Part shown: positions 7,200-13,426 of the stretch, one piece after another | How the letters are laid out: each line of letters begins with the position of its first letter | How positions within the stretch are numbered: the first letter of the stretch is position 1 | Assembly (NCBI GenBank): GCA_003510215.1 | Contig: DOKQ01000103.1 | Coordinates: forward strand, 1-13,426 | Reading direction: 5' to 3' | DNA length: 13,426 nt | Source: Erysipelotrichaceae bacterium | GTDB taxonomy: Bacteria; Bacillota_I; Bacilli_A; Erysipelotrichales; Erysipelotrichaceae | Notes under the pieces: generated by a model | The model's database searches: none | Seen by the model: the letters and a program-made list of their open reading frames with translations, nothing else | Told to the model about the DNA's origin: nothing | Made by a program: the position numbers and the translations under genes

Positions 7200-8774
7200 A
7201 TGAGAAGATGGCATTCTTTTCTGGAAATCGTTCAGTTCCCACTGATAACATTATTTATTTCAACCATCCTTATGGGGATTGGAGGATTAATTACAAACCC
7301 AAACTTAGCAACATTAGTCACGATTAATCATCGAACGGTGATTGTTATCGCGGAGTTATTGCGTTACTTTGGTGGTATGATGATAGCATATTTTCCACTA
7401 TTAATCCTAATAAAAGCATTATCCAAGCGTTTTGATGACTCAGTCCCTGTCTATTTGGGAATCATCGGATATATTCTTTTTCATATTTCAACCATGTTTT
7501 TTGCTCCATCCAACCTACCGGCGTATGCTTACTCAAATATTATGGGTATTCAGGTAAATCTTACCCAAATCACTCTTGAAGGTACGGGAGTTCGCTACCC
7601 ACTCTTGGTAGGGATTCTAGGATCCATTATTATCATAAATATTACCCGATATGTATATCGTAGATCAAGAGGGCTTACCGGCTACGGAATCCTAACCTTT
7701 ATTGATAAAGACACGTGGGCTGCAATGACGATTATGGTTTTTAGTACCATAGCAGGAGTTATTGTATCTTACCTGTGGCCCTATTTTATAGCATTTCTAT
7801 TAAGCATTTACCGGTTTATTGCCATGGATATTACCAATCCAATTAATTTATTAATCTATGGAATTTCAGATCGGTTGCTTTCCGTGGTTGGGTTAGCCAG
7901 GTTGATTCGTACTCCATTTTGGTTTACAGAACTTGGTGGTGCTTGGATGGATTCACTTGGAAATAACTATGTAGGAGATGTGGCTATTTGGACCGCCCAG
8001 AGGGCACGAGGCATTGTGAGTCTTGGGTTTGGTCGATTAATTACTCCATATTATGTTCTTAACATTTTTGCCATTCCAGCCTTTTTAATTGCAACGTATC
8101 AAACGTTTACAGATAAACTAGTTAAACGTAAGTATCGCTTGTTTGTAGTTATAGCCATTGTACTATCAATACTATTTGGTACATTGCTTCCAATTGAGAT
8201 ATTTATGGTTATAGTAACACCGTTACTCTACTTTATTCATGTCTTGTTCAGTGGAATTTTGTTTGCTCTGTTTGAAGGTCTGAACGTTTCCATTGGGTAC
8301 ACTTTTTCAGGACTTGAAGCTGTAGCAACACCCGCGAATATAGTGGATTTACTGATTTTCTTAAGGAATCCTCAGATGCAGCGAAGTCTAATGATGGTCT
8401 TATCTGTTGGGGTATTCACATGGATTTTCTACTATTTTATGACCTTAACCTACTTCAGAAAACTGGCTATTGATGTGTTGAATATTGATGAAAAGCATAC
8501 CAAATGTGATGCTATCAGTGAAGCTATTGGTGGTATTGACAATATTCGAATGGTTCATTCAACTCCAGTAAGACTAACCGTGTTACCTTATGATAAGTCA
8601 AAAGTTGATTTCACACGAACTCACATCACAGGATTGAATAAGATTGTTGAAAGTCGAGCTGGCTATGCATTCTCATTCGGCGCATCATCTTACATGCTTC
8701 GCAAAGAAATGATCAAACGTATGATGGAATATCAAAAGGCTTTGCTTGAACAAAATATAAATGAAACGGATTGA
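7200..8774 (+). CDS. PTS glucose/GlcNAc-type EIIC-EIIB-like membrane protein lacking active-site residues
   Basis: The protein has 524 residues from ATG 7200, with GAGGTGA at 7189-7195; an upstream in-frame ATG at 7185 overlaps this site. The fold follows the glucose-superfamily PTS permease: an EIIC membrane domain (about 5-420, roughly ten hydrophobic segments) and a C-terminal EIIB domain (about 435-500). Recognisable conserved parts are PLLILIKALSKRFDD (66-80), PFWFTELGG (239-247), AIPAFLIATYQT (291-302), VTPLLYFIHVLFSGI (339-353), GYTFSG (366-371), ANIVDLLIF (379-387) and, in EIIB, AISEAIGGIDNI (438-449). However, the positions that do the chemistry are changed. GLHH is GLAR (231-234), GITEPIE is GTLLPIE (327-333), and the EIIB motif NI....CATRLR reads NIRMVHSTPVRLT (448-460), putting Thr455 where the phosphocysteine should be. 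It therefore probably cannot phosphorylate sugar by the PTS route. A sensor, scaffold or facilitator role is inference. It has its own promoter and terminator and is divergent from the rodA-like gene. Confidence 0.85.
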   Translation: MRRWHSFLEIVQFPLITLFISTILMGIGGLITNPNLATLVTINHRTVIVIAELLRYFGGMMIAYFPLLILIKALSKRFDDSVPVYLGIIGYILFHISTMFFAPSNLPAYAYSNIMGIQVNLTQITLEGTGVRYPLLVGILGSIIIINITRYVYRRSRGLTGYGILTFIDKDTWAAMTIMVFSTIAGVIVSYLWPYFIAFLLSIYRFIAMDITNPINLLIYGISDRLLSVVGLARLIRTPFWFTELGGAWMDSLGNNYVGDVAIWTAQRARGIVSLGFGRLITPYYVLNIFAIPAFLIATYQTFTDKLVKRKYRLFVVIAIVLSILFGTLLPIEIFMVIVTPLLYFIHVLFSGILFALFEGLNVSIGYTFSGLEAVATPANIVDLLIFLRNPQMQRSLMMVLSVGVFTWIFYYFMTLTYFRKLAIDVLNIDEKHTKCDAISEAIGGIDNIRMVHSTPVRLTVLPYDKSKVDFTRTHITGLNKIVESRAGYAFSFGASSYMLRKEMIKRMMEYQKALLEQNINETD

Positions 8775-8793
8775 TTCGCTCAATCCTTTTTTT
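8768..8793 (+). terminator. Rho-independent terminator of the PTS-like gene
   Basis: GGATTGA (8768-8774), loop TTCGC (8775-8779), TCAATCC (8780-8786), then seven T (8787-8793). The 7-bp stem is perfect, and its left arm contains the TGA stop codon of the PTS-like gene. It separates that gene from mutS. Confidence 0.85.
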
Positions 8794-8807
8794 CGCATGA
8801 ATCGATG

Positions 8808-8816
8808 TGATATAAT
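8808..8816 (+). promoter_or_regulatory. Extended -10 promoter of the mutS-mutL-miaA operon
   Basis: TGATATAAT is a TGn-extended -10 with a perfect TATAAT (8811-8816), just after the preceding terminator. No clear -35 is seen; the T-rich tract 8787-8793 occupies that place. The distance from the -10 to ATG 8844 is 27 bases, matching nadK and the PTS-like gene, so the leader is about 20 nt. Confidence 0.65.
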
Positions 8817-8843
8817 GTGTTAGTACTATTTTGAGGTGAAGAA

Positions 8844-11372
8844 ATGTCGACAAAACTTACTCCCATGATGAAACAATATTTTGATGTTAAAAATAATTAC
8901 CCGGATGCACTGCTATTTTATCGATTGGGTGATTTTTACGAGTGCTTTTTTGATGATGCAAAGATTGTTTCGTTGGAATGCGACCTTGTTCTGACTGCCC
9001 GATCAGCAGGCGAGGATACAAAGGCTCCGATGTGTGGAGTTCCTCATCATGCTGTAACGCCATATATTCAAAAACTAATAAATAAAGGCTATAAAGTAGC
9101 TATTGTTGAGCAAATGGAAGACCCTGCAACCGCAAAAGGAATTGTTAGAAGAGATGTTGTACGTATTGTAACGCCAGGAACTGTCATGGAAGAGTTAAGT
9201 GACGATAAAACAAGTGTTTTGATCGCATCCATCGAAGATGCTCAATATGGGTTTTCACTCATACTATGTGAAATGGCGAGTGGAAAACTTATTGGCAAAT
9301 GGATTGCTCATTCAAAGAGTGAACTTATACAGGTCTGCTTAAAGTATAACATCCAAGAGATTGTTGTGAATCAACAGTTTAATCCCATCATTATGAACCG
9401 CTTACGAGAACTGCCAAATATTACCATTTCATACTGTGATGAAACTATCATTGATGAATTTTATCTGCCTCTTATTCGGCAGCTGCCGGACAAATTTCAT
9501 ACGGCTTTTGGTAGATTGGTCAACTATTTATTATCAACTCAGTTTCGCATGTTAACCCACTTGCAACCCGTTGAAGTGGATGACCTTGGTACTTATTGTG
9601 AAATGGACTATTCCACGATGAGTAATCTAGAATTAGTGAAACCTTTGAGAACAAATGGGAAAAACTTTACCTTATGGGGTTATCTGGATCAGACAAAAAC
9701 AGCGATGGGGAGTCGGACTCTTAAATCATGGGTGCAGCGACCTCTTCTAAAAGAAACTGATATTCTACAAAGACAAGACCAGATTGCTTTTCTAATTAAA
9801 AAATACCTGATACGAGATGACATTACACAACATCTAAAACAAATTTATGATCTTGAACGTATCGTAGCCAAGATTGCATTTAGATCAGCTCAACCACAGG
9901 ATATGATTCGCCTTAGTCGCTCGTTGACACCCATTCCGGCAGTCAAGGAACTACTTAAAGAAATAGAGGTCTTTGGATTGTGGCAGACAATGGATGATTG
10001 TTCAGAGTTTTCTGCAATGCTACAGGAAAACCTCCAAGAAGAGGCTCCGGGTAACGCTAAAGAAGGAAGTATCTTCAAATCTGGAGTTAATTCAACCCTT
10101 GATGAACTCCGTGACATAGCAAATCACGGACATCGCTGGTTATTGGATTTTGAATCAAAGGAAAAAGAACGGACACAAATTAAGAACCTGAAGATTGGTT
10201 ACAACCGTGTGTTTGGTTATTACATCGAAGTATCGAAATCAAATATGTCTTCAGTTAAAGAAGAGTTTGGTTATATTCGTAAGCAAACATTAGCGAATGC
10301 TGAACGATATATAACACAAGAACTGAAGCAAAAAGAAGATGAGCTATTGCATGCGAAAGAACGAGCTAATCGATTGGAAGAAGAGTTGTTTCATCAGCTC
10401 ATCGAAGAAACCCAGGCGTATTTACCAAAAATTCAATGGATTGCTAAAGCTATCAGTGAGCTGGATGCAATTACTTCTCTAGCGCAAGTGAGTAGTCAAC
10501 ATGGATTCAATCGTCCTATGTTTACTCAGGATCGAAAAATATCTATACAGGAGAGTGTTCATCCTGTTCTTCAGGCAGCGAATAAAGGGAAGCAAATTGT
10601 CTCCAATTCGATTGTCATGGACGAAGATGAAGACATTCATATACTTACCGGACCTAATATGGGTGGAAAGAGTACGTATATGAGGCAGTTGGCACTGATT
10701 GTGATTCTGGCACAATTGGGATGCTACGTTCCCGCAAAGAAAGCACAGCTTCCTGTTTTTGATCGAATATTTACCCGCATGGGAGCAAGTGATGATATTC
10801 TTGGTGGTCAATCAACATTTATGATGGAAATGAGTGAGGCAAATACGGCACTCAAACACGCCACAGAAAATTCACTTATTCTATTTGATGAAATTGGTCG
10901 AGGAACATCTACGTATGATGGAATGGCTATAGCTCAGGCGATTATAGAATATATTGCGACTGTGATAAAAGCTAAGACCGTATTTTCAACCCACTATCAT
11001 GAACTGACTGCTATGGCAGATATACTGAAAAATGTATCTAACATCTTTGTGCAGGTGCATGAAAAAGATGATGACATTACCTTTTTGTATCGAGTTAAAC
11101 GAGGAAAGGCGGATAAGTCGTACGGAATTCATGTGGCGCAATTAGCGAAGATGCCTGAGTCACTAACGAAGCGATCAAAAGAACTATTAAAACAACTTGA
11201 AAGTAAGCGACGAGTTGTTCAGCAGACAATGGATATTGTTGAGGTATTAAAGATTCCTAAAGACCTTGAAGAGATTGAACAGATGTTATCATCGATTACG
11301 ATTGAACAGATGACTCCACTTCAAGCGATGCAATGTCTGGCGGATTTAAAAGATAAACTGAAAAAGAGGTGA
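8844..11372 (+). CDS. mutS: DNA mismatch repair protein MutS
   Basis: MutS is a dimeric ATPase that recognises mismatches and small loops, then slides as a clamp and recruits MutL. The protein has 842 residues, normal for MutS1. The mismatch-reading motif is LGDFYECF (28-35), with the stacking Phe at F31 and the Glu at E33. Conserved CGVPHHA (64-70), VEQMEDP (88-94) and VTPGT (109-113) follow. The clamp/lever region contains IGYNRVFGYYIEVSKSN (451-467). The ATPase has Walker A GPNMGGKST (603-611), Walker B LILFDEIGRGTST (678-690), and the signature STHYHEL (715-721). The ATG at 8844 has TGAGGTGAAG just upstream. The gene is first in an operon with mutL, whose ribosome binding site overlaps the mutS stop. 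No key residue is missing. Confidence 0.98.
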   Translation: MSTKLTPMMKQYFDVKNNYPDALLFYRLGDFYECFFDDAKIVSLECDLVLTARSAGEDTKAPMCGVPHHAVTPYIQKLINKGYKVAIVEQMEDPATAKGIVRRDVVRIVTPGTVMEELSDDKTSVLIASIEDAQYGFSLILCEMASGKLIGKWIAHSKSELIQVCLKYNIQEIVVNQQFNPIIMNRLRELPNITISYCDETIIDEFYLPLIRQLPDKFHTAFGRLVNYLLSTQFRMLTHLQPVEVDDLGTYCEMDYSTMSNLELVKPLRTNGKNFTLWGYLDQTKTAMGSRTLKSWVQRPLLKETDILQRQDQIAFLIKKYLIRDDITQHLKQIYDLERIVAKIAFRSAQPQDMIRLSRSLTPIPAVKELLKEIEVFGLWQTMDDCSEFSAMLQENLQEEAPGNAKEGSIFKSGVNSTLDELRDIANHGHRWLLDFESKEKERTQIKNLKIGYNRVFGYYIEVSKSNMSSVKEEFGYIRKQTLANAERYITQELKQKEDELLHAKERANRLEEELFHQLIEETQAYLPKIQWIAKAISELDAITSLAQVSSQHGFNRPMFTQDRKISIQESVHPVLQAANKGKQIVSNSIVMDEDEDIHILTGPNMGGKSTYMRQLALIVILAQLGCYVPAKKAQLPVFDRIFTRMGASDDILGGQSTFMMEMSEANTALKHATENSLILFDEIGRGTSTYDGMAIAQAIIEYIATVIKAKTVFSTHYHELTAMADILKNVSNIFVQVHEKDDDITFLYRVKRGKADKSYGIHVAQLAKMPESLTKRSKELLKQLESKRRVVQQTMDIVEVLKIPKDLEEIEQMLSSITIEQMTPLQAMQCLADLKDKLKKR

Positions 11373-11377
11373 TATTC

Positions 11378-13210
11378 ATGGGGATTATTCATAAACTCGA
11401 TGATCACTTAACGAATATGATTGCGGCTGGTGAAGTGGTCGAAAGACCAATGGGCGTAATCAAGGAGTTGGTGGAAAATGCGATAGATGCAAAAGCGACT
11501 CGAATCGAAGTTGTTTTAGTCGAGGGTGGAATGAACATGATTTCAGTCATTGACAATGGTATTGGAATGGATCCAAATGATGCAACTCAGGCATTTGAGC
11601 GCCACTCCACATCAAAAATAGCAGAGACAAACGATTTATGGTCTATTTCCACATTGGGTTTTCGAGGAGAGGCGTTACCGTCCATTGCTTCGGTCAGTAA
11701 GGTAGTTTGTCTTACGAACAATGGTGAAAATGCAACTCGAGTTGAGATTCAGTACGGAAAGCTGATAAGTGTAACGCCATATGCTTCGCCACTTGGAACG
11801 ATGATTACGGTTGAAGGGTTATTTTTAAAGACACCCGCAAGATTAAAACATATGAAAAGTGTTCCATACGAAACAGCGATTATTGTGGATTTATTAGATA
11901 AATTTGCCCTTTGCTATCCACATATTGCATTCATTTGCACTGCAGATTCAAAAACGTTACTTCAAAGTACAGGTCGAGGTGATTTAACAGAAGTCATGTT
12001 TCGAAAGTACAAGAGTGATATAGCGAAGGCTGCCGTTCCGTTCGAAAGAAAGAACTACGATTTTAAACTTTCTGGAGCTCTTGTCTTACCTCATTTTCAT
12101 CGAGCATCCCGAAACGACATGATCATTTTCATGAATCAACGATTGATTAAATCATTTAGATTACAGAAGGCAATTCAACAAGGTTATAGAGACTATTTAC
12201 CAGATGATCGATTTCCCATCGTTGTTTTAAATGTAGAAGTAGATTTTCAACTTGTGGATGTGAATGTACATCCTTCTAAATGGGAAATACGATTGTCAAA
12301 ACAGCAGCAATGTGAACTGTTTATTCAGGAAACGATTCAGGAAGTACTGAAGGAACATATGCATGCAGCCACCATTCGCCAGCAACCCAAATCAGCACCT
12401 GTGATGGAGCAGTCTGGGCTTTTTGATTCTAATGAGAAAGAAACCATTTCCCGGGAAATAAAGACAGAGGAAAGTGTTCTGACCTCATTTTTACCTATTA
12501 ATCAGGGTCTCGAAAACAATCCGCGCATAGAATCCATACCCTTTACATATGAGTCAAAGGACATAAGTGACTCCGTTGGTTATGTACAGGAAACTCCGAT
12601 TATAGAAAAGGTTGCAAAGAAGGGAATGGGATTGCAGATACCGCCAATGAGAGTCCTAGCACAATTGCATCAAAAGTATATACTTGCTCAAAATGAAGAT
12701 GGGCTCTTCATACTGGATCAACATGCCGCGATGGAGAGAGTACGATATGAAATGTTCCAAGATCTTATGATTGCACAATCTGTTGGAAAGCAACCGCTTT
12801 TAGTCCCGATTGTTATTCAGGGTTATCGTAAGGCTGCGATTCAAAAAGAAGAAGTAATCAGTTTGTTTTCAACGTTGGACATTGAAGTTGAGCTGCTTGG
12901 TGAAGAGCAGTTTGTCATACGGGAGCTTCCTTTATGGATGAAGGAGATTGATCCCCAGGCAGCCATTGAAGATTTATTTCAACGATTCGAAGACGGTGGG
13001 TGGAGAGATGAAAAATCGCTTAGAAAACACACGCTAGCTTCACTTGCCTGCCATAGTTCCATTCGATTCAATCGTGTTCTTTCCGTTGATGAAATGCAAC
13101 GGATTGTGGATGATTTGTCAAACTGTAATCAGCCGTTTCATTGCCCTCATGGACGCCCCACGCTAATTTCTTTTGATGCTCAACGGCTTGCGAAGGAGTT
13201 TGACCGATGA
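11378..13210 (+). CDS. mutL: DNA mismatch repair protein MutL (endonuclease type)
   Basis: MutL couples mismatch recognition by MutS to strand incision and removal. The protein has 610 residues from ATG 11378; GAGGTGAT (11366-11373) is the binding site, and a GTG at 11369 lies inside it. The N-terminal GHKL ATPase shows AAGEVVERP (16-24), KELVENAIDA (29-38, catalytic Glu at 30 or 33 region), DNGIGM (59-64) and TLGFRGEALPSI (92-103). A variable linker (about 335-415) leads to the dimerisation/nuclease domain. That domain has the metal-binding DQHAAMERVRYE (447-458), ACHSSIR (557-563) and CPHGRP (589-594), so this is a nicking MutL from an organism without MutH. QPLLVP (472-477) fits the QxLLxP beta-clamp motif. 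It starts 5 bp after mutS and overlaps miaA by 4 bases. Confidence 0.97.
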   Translation: MGIIHKLDDHLTNMIAAGEVVERPMGVIKELVENAIDAKATRIEVVLVEGGMNMISVIDNGIGMDPNDATQAFERHSTSKIAETNDLWSISTLGFRGEALPSIASVSKVVCLTNNGENATRVEIQYGKLISVTPYASPLGTMITVEGLFLKTPARLKHMKSVPYETAIIVDLLDKFALCYPHIAFICTADSKTLLQSTGRGDLTEVMFRKYKSDIAKAAVPFERKNYDFKLSGALVLPHFHRASRNDMIIFMNQRLIKSFRLQKAIQQGYRDYLPDDRFPIVVLNVEVDFQLVDVNVHPSKWEIRLSKQQQCELFIQETIQEVLKEHMHAATIRQQPKSAPVMEQSGLFDSNEKETISREIKTEESVLTSFLPINQGLENNPRIESIPFTYESKDISDSVGYVQETPIIEKVAKKGMGLQIPPMRVLAQLHQKYILAQNEDGLFILDQHAAMERVRYEMFQDLMIAQSVGKQPLLVPIVIQGYRKAAIQKEEVISLFSTLDIEVELLGEEQFVIRELPLWMKEIDPQAAIEDLFQRFEDGGWRDEKSLRKHTLASLACHSSIRFNRVLSVDEMQRIVDDLSNCNQPFHCPHGRPTLISFDAQRLAKEFDR

Positions 13211-13426
13211 AGAAAGTACTTGTCATCAGTGGACCCACCGCAACAGGGAAAAGCAAGTTAGCCATTGAATGTGCAAAAGCATATAATGGTGAAATTATCA
13301 GTGGTGATTCGGTAGCGATTTATCGTCAATGTACCATTGGTAGTGCGAAAACAACGATTGAGGAACAAGATGGTATCGTTCATCATGGTATCGATATTAA
13401 GGATGTTACCGAAGGATTTAGTGTGT
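13207..13426 (+). CDS. miaA: tRNA dimethylallyltransferase MiaA, 5' part (partial at right edge)
   Basis: MiaA transfers a dimethylallyl group to N6 of A37 in tRNAs reading UNN codons. The start ATG (13207-13209) overlaps the mutL stop TGA as ATGA, so it is translationally coupled. The 73 residues in the window begin MKKVLVISGPTATGKSKLAI, with the P-loop GPTATGKS (9-16). They continue with EIISGDSVAIYRQ (29-41), IGSAKTT (44-50) and HHGIDI (59-64), matching the family order EIIsaDS..vYr..dIGTAKpt...HH.iDi. The order mutS-mutL-miaA is common in Firmicutes and other bacteria. The remaining roughly three quarters of the protein lie beyond the window. Confidence 0.95.
   Translation, partial: MKKVLVISGPTATGKSKLAIECAKAYNGEIISGDSVAIYRQCTIGSAKTTIEEQDGIVHHGIDIKDVTEGFSV

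Noticed and set aside
7200..8774. The PTS-like gene as a pseudogene
   Set aside because: The frame is full length with no stop or frameshift, and the promoter, ribosome binding site and terminator are intact; missing active-site residues alone do not show decay.
10479..10811. Antisense open frame of 110 codons inside mutS, and a 60-codon plus-strand frame at 10501-10683
   Set aside because: Both overlap the conserved MutS ATPase region and have no independent support.
13068..13265. Antisense 65-codon frame over the mutL/miaA junction
   Set aside because: It is a shadow of the mutL 3' end and the miaA start, both of which are clear on the plus strand.

Overview
The window is an ordinary-looking stretch of chromosome from an AT-rich, low-GC Gram-positive bacterium. 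The evidence is AGGAGG/GAGGTGAT-type ribosome binding sites, extended -10 promoters, Firmicutes-type RecR, a MutL carrying the endonuclease motif, and a CYTH gene beside NAD kinase as in Bacilli. The protein sequences feel closest to Erysipelotrichia (Erysipelothrix and relatives), but that placement is a judgement from memory, not from a search. There is no rRNA, tRNA, CRISPR array, insertion sequence or phage gene, and no gene-free stretch longer than about 100 bases.

Layout. (1) 1-4501, plus strand: the 3' part of dnaX, then recR, fhs and an unrecognised gene with a PUA/EVE-like N-terminus. They are tightly spaced with no visible internal terminator, so probably one transcript, ending at a UUCG-loop terminator. 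(2) 4510-5049, minus strand: a CYTH-domain triphosphatase-like protein, divergent from nadK (5109-5891, plus). They share a 59-bp intergenic region holding an extended -10 and a 7-bp inverted repeat. (3) A bidirectional terminator separates nadK from a convergent rodA-like gene (5919-7106, minus). (4) A divergent promoter region of 93 bp leads to a 524-residue membrane protein (7200-8774, plus) with the fold of a glucose/GlcNAc PTS EIIC-EIIB permease, followed by its own terminator. (5) 8844 to the right edge, plus strand: mutS, mutL and the start of miaA, a compact operon.

How the genes fit together. dnaX and recR serve replication and recombinational repair. fhs feeds formate into the folate one-carbon pool. 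nadK makes NADP. The RodA-like protein polymerises peptidoglycan. MutS and MutL form a MutH-independent mismatch repair system: MutL has the DQHA(x)2E(x)4E metal site and a QxLLxP clamp-binding motif. MiaA would prenylate tRNA A37.

The most unusual item is the PTS-like membrane protein. By hand alignment it keeps the permease architecture but has lost the EIIB phosphocysteine (Thr455), the EIIC GLHH sugar/phosphotransfer motif (now GLAR, 231-234) and the EIIC GITE motif (now GTLL, 327-330). The reading frame, promoter and terminator are intact, so it looks like a maintained protein repurposed away from sugar phosphorylation, not a decaying gene. The second item is the unrecognised PUA/EVE-like protein at the end of the dnaX-recR-fhs operon.
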